Shown: positions 18,075 through 27,075, counted from the stretch's first letter. The stretch: 64,000 bases of DNA from Limnothrix sp. FACHB-406 (GCF_014698235.1 NZ_JACJSP010000011.1:81409-145408), one strand, 5' to 3'. The notes: generated by a model not told the origin, from the sequence alone. Numbers and translations are program-made.

Positions 18075-19718
18075 CTATCGCGATTGGCGAGATGCTGGGT
18101 TCGATCGAAACGGTTCAGCGCCTGATCGCACCCAACCCTCCAGCGCCGATCGCACCCGATCGAGGGGTTCCGCCCAACTGCCGGGCCGCGACTGCCGAAA
18201 CAGGCGCATGGTGGGATACCAGGGCGTATCGGGGCGATCGCGTAACCAGCGCCAATCGGCCGCATAGGGCAGCAGCGTCCAAACCGGTTTACCCATGGCT
18301 CCGGCCAGGTGGCAAATGGCCGTATCAACCGTGACGAGCAAATCGATTTGCGCCAGATCGGCCGCCGTGTCGGCAAAATCCTTGATTTGGGGCGCGAGGT
18401 CAACAATTCCCTGGGCCGCCAGACGCTCGGCTTCGGCCTCGGAGCGATCGACCTGGAAGCTGTAGAGCTGGACACCGGGACATTGCAGGGCAATCGCCAA
18501 AGGATCCAGTGCCATACACTTGCGGGCCGCGTCTTTCATGTGCGGGCCGCTTTGCCACACAATCCCCACCGCCAAGGCTTGGGAGGTTTGGCGCGGGAGC
18601 GGGCACTGATTCGCCAACGGGGCGATCGGCCGCAGGTAAGGAATCGGGGCGGGAATTTGCTCAACGGTGGTTCTCGCCAACCGAGGCAAGCTCAACAGCG
18701 ACACATGGGCACGGTAAGGAATGCGGCAATCATCACCCGCGAAGACCTGATCAACCCCGGCCACCGTTTCCATGAGCCGCACCAGCGATCGGGGACACCA
18801 AAGCACCACCCGATCGCACCGTTGCCGGGCCCAAGCCAGATAGCGGCTAAATTGCAGCGTATCCCCCAAGCCCTGTTCCGTCAGCACCAGCAACGTGCCC
18901 TTTAAGGGCTGCCCATCCCACTCGGGGCCCGCCGCTTGCACCCAAGGATTTTGATCCGAATACCGCCGCCATTCGTAGGCCCGCCAACCCTCATCCCATC
19001 GCCCTAGGGAGAGTAAGCAAAGGGCATGGTTGAGTCGCAGGTGCGGATCTTCCGGCAGATGCATCAGGGCCTGTTCTGTGATGGCCAAGGCTTCTTCAAA
19101 ACGGTTGTCGTGAGCGAGGAGTTGCCCCAGTTGAGCGGCAGCATTGCCCAATTCGGGATCACAGGCGAGGGCTTGCCGAAAGCATTGTTCTGCCTGCCTA
19201 GGATCAGTGTCATTCCAGGCCAGTCCTTGCCAAAAGGCGATCGCGGCCTGTTGTTTGGGAGCCAGTTGCTGAATGGTTTTCGGGAGTGGGTGTTGGCGTA
19301 ACCAGGCGAGCCAAGGTTCTAGGCCTGCTTGCTCTGTCCAAACTTCTCCAAGGGTGGGATAGGTTTCAGGGAGTTCCGGATCCTGGGCGAGGGCCGTTTG
19401 CAACGATCGCAGGGCCGTTTCCCGATCGCCCCGATCGAGCGCCAGCAGTCCGGCGTAGTAATGGGCGATTCCCAGTTGTGGATCCAGGTGCAAAGCCAAG
19501 TCCAGGGCCCGCTCCGCTGGTTGAGTGGCTTGGGTGGCTCGGTAGGTGGCGCAAAGGTTCACGTACAGACCCGCCCAATGGGGATCCTGCTGAATGCCTT
19601 GCTGGTAGTGATGACGGGCAGTTGACCATTGCTCAGCCCCTTGGGCCGCCAAGCCGGCCTGAAGCTGGGCGATCGCCTCGGGAGAATGGGCCAAAAGATG
19701 GCTGTGCGAGGATTGCAT
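18075..19718 (-). CDS. TPR protein with GT9-like glycosyltransferase domain, copy 2
   Basis: The N-terminal half (about residues 15-260) is TPR-type helical repeats. The C-terminal half (about 270-540) resembles the heptosyltransferase/GT-B fold found in TPR glycosyltransferases. Landmarks are LTEQGLGDTLQFSRYL, VGIVWQSGPHMKDAARK, DLLVTVDTAICHLAGAMGKP and WRWLRDRPDTPWYP. ATG 19718 gives 547 aa; a TTG at 19775 would add 19 residues. It follows its paralogue within 60 bp, and the two share long near-identical stretches in the last 200 residues. The acceptor is unknown. Position inside a murT-gatD cluster hints at cell-envelope glycans. Confidence 0.8.
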   Translation of the reverse strand: MQSSHSHLLAHSPEAIAQLQAGLAAQGAEQWSTARHHYQQGIQQDPHWAGLYVNLCATYRATQATQPAERALDLALHLDPQLGIAHYYAGLLALDRGDRETALRSLQTALAQDPELPETYPTLGEVWTEQAGLEPWLAWLRQHPLPKTIQQLAPKQQAAIAFWQGLAWNDTDPRQAEQCFRQALACDPELGNAAAQLGQLLAHDNRFEEALAITEQALMHLPEDPHLRLNHALCLLSLGRWDEGWRAYEWRRYSDQNPWVQAAGPEWDGQPLKGTLLVLTEQGLGDTLQFSRYLAWARQRCDRVVLWCPRSLVRLMETVAGVDQVFAGDDCRIPYRAHVSLLSLPRLARTTVEQIPAPIPYLRPIAPLANQCPLPRQTSQALAVGIVWQSGPHMKDAARKCMALDPLAIALQCPGVQLYSFQVDRSEAEAERLAAQGIVDLAPQIKDFADTAADLAQIDLLVTVDTAICHLAGAMGKPVWTLLPYAADWRWLRDRPDTPWYPTMRLFRQSRPGSWAEPLDRVRSALEGWVRSGAEPFRSNPASRQSR

Positions 19719-19778
19719 GGTTGCCAAGAGTGAGAGCTTCCCAGATGCGGAGTCTCCAAAATTCAGAGTCTCCAAGCG

Positions 19779-21386
19779 TTAGAACTGTTCGGCCAGCAGG
19801 GCCGATCGCACCTGCTGTAAGGGTTCCGACCAGTCACCAGGCTCGGTCTGCCGAAAGAGCCGCATGGTGGGATACCAAGGTGTATCGGGGCGATCGAGCA
19901 GCCAGCGCCAATCGGCCGCAAAACAGAGCAACGTCCAAACCGGTTTGCCCATCGCTCCGGCCAAATGACAGATGGCCGTGTCCACCGTGATCAGCAGGTC
20001 GAGCTGGGCCAAATAGGCGGCCGTGTCGGCAAAGTCCTTGATCTGCGGAGCCAAGTCAATGATTCCAAATTGAGCCAGGTGGGCCACATCCGCATCGGAG
20101 CGATCGACCTGCAAGCTGTAGAGCTGCACACCGGGCAAATTGAGGGCCGCCGCTAACTCCGGGAGACTGCTGGATTTTTGGCGGTGGACGGCTTCTAGGC
20201 GATCGCCTGATCGAAATCCACTGGCCCAAACAATCCCGACCCGGCGTTGATCCGGTTTCGACACCGGTTTCGGCAGTGGGAGCGGCGCGATCGCCTCGGT
20301 GGCAGTGGGAAACAGGTAAGGAATCGGAGCCGGGACGCGATCGACCGTGGTTTGGGTCAAGCGGGGCAGACTGGACAGGGGTAAATGGGTGTTGAAATGG
20401 AGGGTTTCGCAAACCCCATCGGTGACATATCCCGCCCCTGGAGCCGATCGCATCACCCGCACCAGCGCTTTCGGGCACAGCAGAATCACCGTTTGGCAGC
20501 GATCGGCAACCCACTGAAGGTAGCGGGCCCATTGCAGTGAGTCCCCAAAACCTTGGTCAGCCCAAATCAGAATCGTGCGATCGGGAATTGGGGTTCCGTC
20601 CCATTTCTGACCGGGCAAGTCCTGCTTGGTCATTTGTCCCGATCGCCACTGCCACTCATTTTCCAAAAACCCCTCCGCCCAGCGCCCCAGGGTGAGCAAA
20701 CAGAGGGCCCGGTTGTGGCGCAACGTGCCATGATCCGGCCAGCGAGCACAGGCGGCATCCAAAACGGCTAGTGCCTCCGTTAAGCGGCGTTGTTCCGCCA
20801 GGATCAGGCTGAGTTGAATGTGGGGCGGTTGGTAGGTCACCTCATCGGCGATCGCCTGTTGCAACAAAGTTTCTGCCGTGGCCAAATCTCCATCAAAGTA
20901 ATGTTTGAGTCCTTGCCAATAGCCGATCGCCGCGCGATCGAAGGAGGGTAAATTGCGCCAAGTATCAGGCAGGGGGCGAGATCGCACCCAATCCATCAAC
21001 TCGGGAAACTGATCCCGATTGTTTAACCGATGGGCAGCGGCTACGTAGAGGGCTGCGGACTCAGGAATTTGATCCAAAAGATGGTGGCAGGCTTGAATCG
21101 CCTGGGTTCGATCGGCCCAGTCCAACAAGGCTAACCAATTGCGCACCCCGATGGCGCTGTGCGGATCCAGACGCAGCGCTTGGGCGCAGGCCTGGCGAGC
21201 GGCGGCCATCTTGCCCAATCCCTTCAGGGCCGCCGCCAGGTTGATATAAATACCGGGAATTGCTGGATCCAACCGCAGGGCCGCCCGATAGCCTGCCAGG
21301 GCGATCGACCAGTCTGCTGCCGCCAGGGCTTGGTTCGCTTGTTGGGCCAGGGCGATCGCCTGATCTTGGACGCTGCCTTTCACCAC
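19779..21386 (-). CDS. TPR protein with GT9-like glycosyltransferase domain, copy 1
   Basis: This 535-aa paralogue of the next gene has the same plan: TPR helices (residues 1-250) and a GT-B-like C-terminus. Landmarks are ILIWADQGFGDSLQWARYLQ, RRVGIVWASGFRSGDR, DLLITVDTAICHLAGAMGKP and WRWLLDRPDTPWYP. Translation starts at GTG 21386 or the next GTG at 21383. AGGAG lies six or nine bases upstream, respectively, and belongs to the first unit of a 15-bp tandem repeat that repeats the same Shine-Dalgarno motif. It stands between murT (167 bp upstream) and copy 2. Confidence 0.8.
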   Translation of the reverse strand: MVKGSVQDQAIALAQQANQALAAADWSIALAGYRAALRLDPAIPGIYINLAAALKGLGKMAAARQACAQALRLDPHSAIGVRNWLALLDWADRTQAIQACHHLLDQIPESAALYVAAAHRLNNRDQFPELMDWVRSRPLPDTWRNLPSFDRAAIGYWQGLKHYFDGDLATAETLLQQAIADEVTYQPPHIQLSLILAEQRRLTEALAVLDAACARWPDHGTLRHNRALCLLTLGRWAEGFLENEWQWRSGQMTKQDLPGQKWDGTPIPDRTILIWADQGFGDSLQWARYLQWVADRCQTVILLCPKALVRVMRSAPGAGYVTDGVCETLHFNTHLPLSSLPRLTQTTVDRVPAPIPYLFPTATEAIAPLPLPKPVSKPDQRRVGIVWASGFRSGDRLEAVHRQKSSSLPELAAALNLPGVQLYSLQVDRSDADVAHLAQFGIIDLAPQIKDFADTAAYLAQLDLLITVDTAICHLAGAMGKPVWTLLCFAADWRWLLDRPDTPWYPTMRLFRQTEPGDWSEPLQQVRSALLAEQF

Positions 21387-21451
21387 TGTGGTCTCCTGAT
21401 CTGTGGTCTCCTGATCTGTGGTCTCCTGATCTGTGATCTCCCGATCTGTGG
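21387..21451. repeat. 15-bp tandem repeat carrying repeated Shine-Dalgarno motifs
   Basis: On the plus strand TGTGGTCTCCTGATC occurs three times without change (21387, 21402, 21417), then once as TGTGATCTCCCGATC (21432), then as a partial copy. Read on the minus strand each perfect unit contains AGGAG. The array ends exactly at the GTG start of the TPR-glycosyltransferase, so the last AGGAG is correctly spaced to initiate it. The period is a multiple of three and the frame stays open through the array, but no start codon lies upstream in that frame. Confidence 0.85.
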
Positions 21452-21553
21452 CGCAATGGATGGCGCGGTCTGTAGCGCGATTTGTGTTGAAGCGAAAATT
21501 CCTAAGCTAATGAAGTTCCTCAAGACTTTCTCAAGACTTAACTTTCTCAAGAC

Positions 21554-22915
21554 TTAAAGAATGCCGCGACCCGTGAGAATTTCTCGAACTTCCAGCATGG
21601 CGGAATAGGTGGGCAGAACGTAGAGGGTTTCGCCGTCGGGCAGTCGATCGAGGGCGTTTTGGATCGCCGCCTTGAGGTTGGTTTCCACCGACAGGGTGGC
21701 GGGTCCAGCAGGTTGATCGGGATCGCTGTAGGCCAACCGCAGGGCCATGTCATAGGCTCGATCGCCACTGACCACCAGCGTGGCCCCCGTCGCCACCAGC
21801 CCTTCAGTGTCCGCATCCCAAATCCAAGACACATCGGTTCCGTCCGGTGTGCGATCGTTCAGCACCAGCAACACCGTGGGCGGAAAGGGGCGATCGCGTG
21901 TCAGTTCCACCACCGTTCGTAGGGTTTCGTTGGTTCCCACCGGGTTTTTGGAGAGCAAAATTTGCACCAATTTTCCCTGCACCGTCAGGGATTCCGCCCG
22001 GCCAAAAGCCGCTTGGAAATTGCGAATGGCCGCTTGAATGGGTGCTTCGCCAATGCCCAGGGCTTGGGCGGTGGTGGCGGCGGCCATGGCGTTGTATTGG
22101 TTATAGATGCCCACCAATAATTGCGGCCAGTCGCGGCTATTCAGCAACGGGCGCGATCGCGCAAAACCGCAACTGGGGCAGTGATAATCGCCCAAATGGG
22201 ATAGATAAACGCCCTCATAGGTCAAAGAGTGACCACAGTTGGGGCAATAGATTGAATCAACGGCGTGGGGAATTTCCGGTAAAAAGCGTTCCGGTTCGCT
22301 GAGGCCAAAGTAGCGAACTCGGGCTAGATCTTCCCATTGGGCTTCCAGTTGTTGTCCAAAGTGGCAAAGGGTGGGGTCATCGGCGCTCAACACGGCGATC
22401 GTGTGGGAGAGCGGGGCGATCGCCCGTTCCCAGCGGCGAGCAATCGTGTCCACCTCGCCGTAGCGATCGAGCTGGTCACGAAACAAATTCATCGCCAACA
22501 AGATCCGCGGCCGAATTTGCGGTAGCACCTTGGGCAGGACATTTTCATCCACTTCCAAGATCGCAAAGTCCCGATCGAGCCGCCCCAGCCAATTCGCATC
22601 CGCCAGCAAAGCCGCCGTCAGACCATTTTCCAGGTTGGCCCCTGTGGCGTTGTGGGTCACCCGATAGCCCTGGTTTTCTAAAATGCTTCGCAGCAGCAGG
22701 GCCGTGGTGGTTTTGCCGTTGGTTCCGGCCACCAAAATCGCGCCCTGTTTCACTTGAGCTGCCAACAGAGCCAAGGCATTGGGCTGAATCTTGCGAGCAA
22801 TGCTGCCGGGCAACACACTCCCGGCCCCGCGCCGCAGCAACCGCACGGCTAGGGCGATCGCCCGGGCGGCCATTACTGCCGCTGCTAGTCGCAAATTGTC
22901 GATTGCGCCCGCCAT
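21554..22915 (-). CDS. murT: MurT-like lipid II isoglutaminyl synthase subunit
   Basis: The 453-aa protein is a Mur ligase relative. The ATP-binding motif is VAGTNGKTTTALLLRS (residues 62-77), and the central domain has LAMNLFRDQLDRYGEVD. A zinc-ribbon insertion has two CPxCG motifs (CPNCG and CPSCG) about 25 residues apart, and a DUF1727 C-terminal domain follows. These features define MurT. MurT works with GatD to convert D-Glu to D-isoGln on lipid II. It is the first gene of a minus-strand series ending in gatD, but two TPR-glycosyltransferase genes intervene. The start is the first ATG and fits family length. Confidence 0.88.
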   Translation of the reverse strand: MAGAIDNLRLAAAVMAARAIALAVRLLRRGAGSVLPGSIARKIQPNALALLAAQVKQGAILVAGTNGKTTTALLLRSILENQGYRVTHNATGANLENGLTAALLADANWLGRLDRDFAILEVDENVLPKVLPQIRPRILLAMNLFRDQLDRYGEVDTIARRWERAIAPLSHTIAVLSADDPTLCHFGQQLEAQWEDLARVRYFGLSEPERFLPEIPHAVDSIYCPNCGHSLTYEGVYLSHLGDYHCPSCGFARSRPLLNSRDWPQLLVGIYNQYNAMAAATTAQALGIGEAPIQAAIRNFQAAFGRAESLTVQGKLVQILLSKNPVGTNETLRTVVELTRDRPFPPTVLLVLNDRTPDGTDVSWIWDADTEGLVATGATLVVSGDRAYDMALRLAYSDPDQPAGPATLSVETNLKAAIQNALDRLPDGETLYVLPTYSAMLEVREILTGRGIL

Positions 22916-23054
22916 GAACCCCTGTCCGCAAAACCCCCGCTATCCTACCACCCGGCGGCTGGGCCCCCGCGCGGGAGACTGTGAACCTGAGACGATGTTT
23001 GAAAAGCCACAATTGAGACACCACTTGCCCCAACGATCAATGCAAACAAAGGTC

Positions 23055-23969
23055 TTAAGCCTCTTGCCCCCCAAGACTATTGGGGTTTGACCAGGGCTGC
23101 AAGATACTTTTCAAACAGTCCTTTAGGAAATCGTGACCAAAGAACGAATCTTGGCTCCAGGTGTAGTAGTAGCGACCAAACCCATAAAACCCCATTGTTG
23201 ATTCGGTGTCGGGGCGATCGTACTCGGATTGAGACTCACCCCCACCGAGGGCAAAGGTACTGGGTAAGTGACCGATCGGGGCGCTGAGATCGTAGGGAAT
23301 CTTAGTTCGCCGCTTAAAGTCGTAGTCCGGCACATGCCACCCATCATAGGTTTCGACTTGCCAGCCCACAGCATCCCCAAAGCAGTGACATAAATCCTGG
23401 CGGGAATAATTGAAAGGCTTACAGGTTTCTGCTGTGCAAGCATTCCATAATTGGGCTTGGATTGAAAACCCAAAGCGATCGCGACTGTAGATCCGCCAGA
23501 GGCGATCAATCGCGACCAAACTACTCTGCGGAAAATTCTGAAGATCACTTTTTCGCAACCAGAGATTAGATCGATCGGCGATCGCCTTCATTAGGGCAAT
23601 CGTTAAATCATCTGCCGCCTGCCATTGTTGCTTGGCCAGTAAGCTTTGCAACTCGTAATAGCGATCGCGATCGCTCAAGTCAGGTAATTGGAAATGCTGC
23701 CATAAGCCTTCCAATGCGATCGCTTCAGTGCAACCCAAGAGTTGCTCGATCGCCGCTTGTTGCACTAATGGATTTGGCGATTTCAAAGCACGAACCACTA
23801 AAGCAATTCCTTCTAGACCCCGCTGCATGGCAATGGTCACGGCGGAGAGTTGATCGGCTTCTGATCTACTGACAAAGCATTGCAATAGCTCTGGCAAGCC
23901 AAATAGGACGATCGCACTAGAAGCCTGGTAATTCGATTGATGCTCACTCAAAATATCACCCGCTTTCAT
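23055..23969 (-). CDS. GUN4-domain protein with HEAT-like N-terminus
   Basis: The first 95 residues are helical and HEAT-like (SAVTIAMQRGLEGIALVVRALK). A GUN4 domain follows (about 100-230) with YYELQSLLAKQQWQAADDLT, NFPQSSLVAIDRLWRIYS and FGFSIQAQLW. GUN4 binds porphyrins and stimulates Mg-chelatase in chlorophyll synthesis. Cyanobacteria hold several GUN4 paralogues, and this one has a long unusual tail with an aromatic run near GFYGFGRYYYTW. I cannot say whether it is the main Mg-chelatase activator. ATG 23969 is chosen over a TTG five codons earlier. It diverges from a pentapeptide protein across AT-rich DNA. Confidence 0.82.
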   Translation of the reverse strand: MKAGDILSEHQSNYQASSAIVLFGLPELLQCFVSRSEADQLSAVTIAMQRGLEGIALVVRALKSPNPLVQQAAIEQLLGCTEAIALEGLWQHFQLPDLSDRDRYYELQSLLAKQQWQAADDLTIALMKAIADRSNLWLRKSDLQNFPQSSLVAIDRLWRIYSRDRFGFSIQAQLWNACTAETCKPFNYSRQDLCHCFGDAVGWQVETYDGWHVPDYDFKRRTKIPYDLSAPIGHLPSTFALGGGESQSEYDRPDTESTMGFYGFGRYYYTWSQDSFFGHDFLKDCLKSILQPWSNPNSLGGQEA

Positions 23970-24191
23970 TGAACAACTTCGCAATGATTGATCACTTTGT
24001 CGAACTCAAATAGAGATTTTATTTTGATCTTTTTAAGAAAAATTCATAAACAGAAAATAAATAAAAAACTAATTTCAATGAATGGGAGTACACAATTGGC
24101 CATTTTCTGAAAATATTGGCTATGCTGAGATCAGGCTAGCACAGATCATCTAGTAACCTTCCAAAATTCTGTAGCCTGCCGCAGTCAGACC

Positions 24192-25091
24192 ATGGGCAAA
24201 ATCATGAATTACGATGATTCCAGACCAGATCAAGTCTGGCCAGATTCTCCCCAGTCAGTCAATAGTTATCGAAATCAAGACCTGAAAAATTTTTCCTTTC
24301 GAGGCAAAAACCTGGCTAATACAGATTTCAGTTACTCAGACCTCAGAGGATGTGACTTCTCCGATGCAGACCTAAGCAATGCTAATTTTACAGGGGTCAT
24401 CACGGGCCAAACCAGTCGCCAACTGCTACGGCAACTGGGTTGTGCAGTCCTGGGGGCGATCGTTCTAATTATCATTGCTTTTGCCTGTGCTCATCTGGTG
24501 GCTGCACTTGGTCTTGATCAAGTAGGATTTGAGCGACTAATAGGTTTTTTCTCGTTGCTCTTTTGGATATTTTCACAATCAATTCGAAATGCCATTGAAA
24601 TTCGTTGGCCAGGCCTAACGCTAATCCTCAATATGGCAGCCGTCAGCCTTCTGATTATGCTGGGGTTGCTATTCAGCCTATTTAGCCTTTCATTTACGCT
24701 AACTGGCAATGCTCTTGGGCTTTTGGCAGGGTTCACAGGATGGGCAGTTATGGGGGTTGTCGCTCCGTTACTCATTGCAGTCATTGCAGCTTTCTGGCTC
24801 CATCGTCTGATGCAGGAAATACCGGGTACTCTTTTTCGATCGGCCAACTTAACTGGAGCCAACTTCAGCAATGCTCAGTTACAAAATGCGAATTTTTTGC
24901 GCGCAACTCTAACTGGAATTTGTGTGTTTAACTGGCAGTTAAGTTCCCAAAATTGCTGGACAGACAGTGCCTGTGAGTATCTTTTTTTAGGTGAAAATTA
25001 TAGCGATCGGGAGCCAGAGCGTGCCCAGTTTACTCCCACAGCTTGGAGTCAGCACTGCGATCGCCTTGCCAAACCACATCAATCAACCTAA
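24192..25091 (+). CDS. Pentapeptide-repeat membrane protein
   Basis: The 299-aa protein is split into three parts. A short pentapeptide block lies at about residues 30-66 (DLKNFSFRGKNLANTDFSYS). Four or so transmembrane segments follow (about 77-205, for example LGAIVLIIIAFACAHLVAAL). A second pentapeptide block (LFRSANLTGANFSNAQLQNA) and a hydrophilic tail with two cysteines come last. Proteins with pentapeptide repeats interrupted by membrane spans are common in cyanobacteria and have no assigned role. The start could be ATG 24192 or ATG 24204. AT-rich DNA with no clear promoter precedes it. The next gene follows after 68 bp and could be co-transcribed. Confidence 0.75.
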   Translation: MGKIMNYDDSRPDQVWPDSPQSVNSYRNQDLKNFSFRGKNLANTDFSYSDLRGCDFSDADLSNANFTGVITGQTSRQLLRQLGCAVLGAIVLIIIAFACAHLVAALGLDQVGFERLIGFFSLLFWIFSQSIRNAIEIRWPGLTLILNMAAVSLLIMLGLLFSLFSLSFTLTGNALGLLAGFTGWAVMGVVAPLLIAVIAAFWLHRLMQEIPGTLFRSANLTGANFSNAQLQNANFLRATLTGICVFNWQLSSQNCWTDSACEYLFLGENYSDREPERAQFTPTAWSQHCDRLAKPHQST

Positions 25092-25159
25092 TGACTTCTG
25101 ATGTAATTCTGAATCGAGATCGCAACTCAAGATAGCCCCAAAATTCATCATCCCTAGCC

Positions 25160-25981
25160 ATGATCGAAATTGTAGATCAAACACCCAATCGGTTACAGTT
25201 GCGCGATCGCGATTGGAATTGGCTGGGTTTAGGATTATTGGGGCTTCCTTTTGTCACCGTCGGTTTGATTGTGGGACTGGCCGTCAGCAATCGAACCACG
25301 CTCAATTGTCAGCGATTGGCAACTAATCCAAAATCAATGATCTGTCAACGAATAATTGATGGCTACTTGGGACAAAATACCCTAATAATTCGTGAACCCT
25401 TGATGCGTGCATCCGTTCGCAGAACCAGCGGCGTTGGTGTAGTTCTATATTTTTCTAAAACACCCGAACTAGAATTAGTTAACCATCGAATTATTGTTGG
25501 TTACAAACAAGAAATCATTGCCAATAAAATCAATAACTTCATTGAGAACTCTCAGATCAAAACACTCAGCGTTGTCCAAGATGATTATCTTGAAGGATTA
25601 ATGAGTGGCTTAATGTTTCTGCTCCCTGGACTATTTTTGATAATTCAAGGAGTGACTACCCCAATGCTGATTACTTGCGCATTTGACAAAACCAGCGATC
25701 AAGTCACGATCTTCAAACAATACCTATTCAAGATTTCTAAGACTATTGAAGCGCCTCTTGGCCAAATTTCTGAAATCAAGCTCCAAGAATCATCGCTCTT
25801 TACTAAGAAGCCTTGTTTTTATCTAAGTCTCCATGATCACTCCAATGGAAATCTAAACACTCGCATTCAGTTCCCGACTCAACTCAATCGCTCACCAATT
25901 ATTATCTCTGGCTTGCATATCAATCAACACCATCTGTTAACTGTTCGTCGAACCATTCAGCAATTTCTCAATAATTCATAG
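25160..25981 (+). CDS. Hypothetical two-span membrane protein
   Basis: I do not recognise this 273-aa protein. Two hydrophobic stretches, about residues 22-42 (LGLGLLGLPFVTVGLIVGLA) and 150-170 (MSGLMFLLPGLFLIIQGV), flank an extra-membrane segment that contains two cysteines. A soluble C-terminal domain of about 100 residues is rich in beta-type pattern. The overall pattern resembles PH-like membrane proteins, but that is only an impression. HIP1 sites inside it suggest native origin, although the gene is more AT-rich than its neighbours. It follows the pentapeptide protein on the same strand. Confidence 0.6.
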   Translation: MIEIVDQTPNRLQLRDRDWNWLGLGLLGLPFVTVGLIVGLAVSNRTTLNCQRLATNPKSMICQRIIDGYLGQNTLIIREPLMRASVRRTSGVGVVLYFSKTPELELVNHRIIVGYKQEIIANKINNFIENSQIKTLSVVQDDYLEGLMSGLMFLLPGLFLIIQGVTTPMLITCAFDKTSDQVTIFKQYLFKISKTIEAPLGQISEIKLQESSLFTKKPCFYLSLHDHSNGNLNTRIQFPTQLNRSPIIISGLHINQHHLLTVRRTIQQFLNNS

Positions 25982-26111
25982 CTCAGTCTGTGATCAGAAT
26001 CCATAACCACATGATCAGGCATTGAGTCGCGCGATCGCGTCGAGCAACCTGCTGGATTTTGCAAGATTTAGTGTTTGATAGACGGAACCCAACTTGCTGT
26101 ATGAGGACGTG

Positions 26112-26966
26112 ATGGCAAAACGCATTCCAGAACAAACGTTGAAAGCCGGTGACTACACCTGGGTCTATCGCGAGGTTGTGCCCGAGTCGCCCAACGATCG
26201 CCCGCCTGTGTTGTTGCTCCATGGGTTGGTGGCCTTTGGCTATAGCTGGCGGAAGGTGTTGCCCGCCCTGGCGGAACAGGGCTTCCGGGCGATCGCCCCG
26301 GACTTTCCCGGCTTTGGTGCGTCCGATCGCCCCGAGCGGCTGGATTTTGCCTACACGCCCGATGCGCTGATTGGGTTGCTGGAGCAGTTTTTGGATGCGA
26401 TGAATCTCGATCGCGTCTCGATCGTGGCCCAGGGATTTTTCGGCTCCCTGGGGATTCAGTACGCCCTGCGCAATCCCGATCGCGTCGAGCGGCTGGCGAT
26501 TATCAACGGGCCGATTTTCCCCGAAGCCAAGCTGCCCTGGAAAATTTCCCAAATGGCGATTCCGCTGGTGGGCGATATGATGACCCAAGATCCGCTGCTG
26601 GTCGATCGGCTGTTGGAAGGTGGCGGCCCCTACCAAGTGGATGATGCGGATTTGGATGTCTATCGCCGGCCGTTCCTGACCAGTTCCGGAGCGGGGCGGG
26701 CGCTGCTGGCCGTATTGCAAAACCTGCGGCTGAAACAGACCATGCAGGAAATTACTGAAGGCCTGACCCGCTGGGAAAAACCAACCCTGGTGGCCTGGGG
26801 CACGAGCGATCCTTGGTTGCCGGTGGAAGCCGCCAAGGCCGCCGCCAAAACCATTGCGGACTGCGAGTTTGTGGAGATGAGCGAAACGGGTCACTACGCC
26901 CAAGAGGACTGGCCAGAAAAGGTATCAGAGGCGTTGATTCCCTTTCTCCGGCGAATGGCGACTTGA
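26112..26966 (+). CDS. Alpha/beta-hydrolase fold protein lacking the nucleophile
   Basis: The 284-aa protein has the full alpha/beta-hydrolase outline: LLLHGLVAFGYSWRKVLP (oxyanion region), [11 protein letters not shown], a cap domain, Asp233 in GTSDPWLP and His261 in ETGHYAQEDWP. At the nucleophile elbow, however, the sequence is VAQGFFGS (105-112), where GxSxG or the dehalogenase HDWGS would be expected. Phe109 occupies the nucleophile position. I recall related cyanobacterial proteins with QGFLGS at this place, so the loss may be a family trait. ATG 26112 has GAGGA five bases upstream; a TTG at 26094 is less likely. The psbQ promoter overlaps its end. Confidence 0.8.
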   Translation: MAKRIPEQTLKAGDYTWVYREVVPESPNDRPPVLLLHGLVAFGYSWRKVLPALAEQGFRAIAPDFPGFGASDRPERLDFAYTPDALIGLLEQFLDAMNLDRVSIVAQGFFGSLGIQYALRNPDRVERLAIINGPIFPEAKLPWKISQMAIPLVGDMMTQDPLLVDRLLEGGGPYQVDDADLDVYRRPFLTSSGAGRALLAVLQNLRLKQTMQEITEGLTRWEKPTLVAWGTSDPWLPVEAAKAAAKTIADCEFVEMSETGHYAQEDWPEKVSEALIPFLRRMAT

Positions 26967-26991
26967 CAGGCGGGTGGGATGTCGATACATA
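26963..26991 (+). promoter_or_regulatory. Predicted promoter of psbQ
   Basis: TTGACA (26963-26968) and TACATA (26986-26991) are 17 bp apart. The -35 overlaps the stop codon of the hydrolase gene. The psbQ start is about 85 bp downstream. Confidence 0.5.
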
Positions 26992-27075
26992 TCGTTACAA
27001 TTCAGTGATCCAACGAATGGCCCACAAGCCTGTTCCTCATTCGATTTTTCCCGCACTTTTTTTAACGAGAACCCC

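Noticed and set aside
21387..21451. The 15-bp array considered as a CRISPR remnant
   Set aside because: Units abut without spacers and no cas gene is in the window.
21061..21456. Frame encoding repeated RSGDH units near the TPR-glycosyltransferase start
   Set aside because: The repeats are the 15-bp DNA tandem array read in another frame; the rest is antisense or shadow of the real gene.
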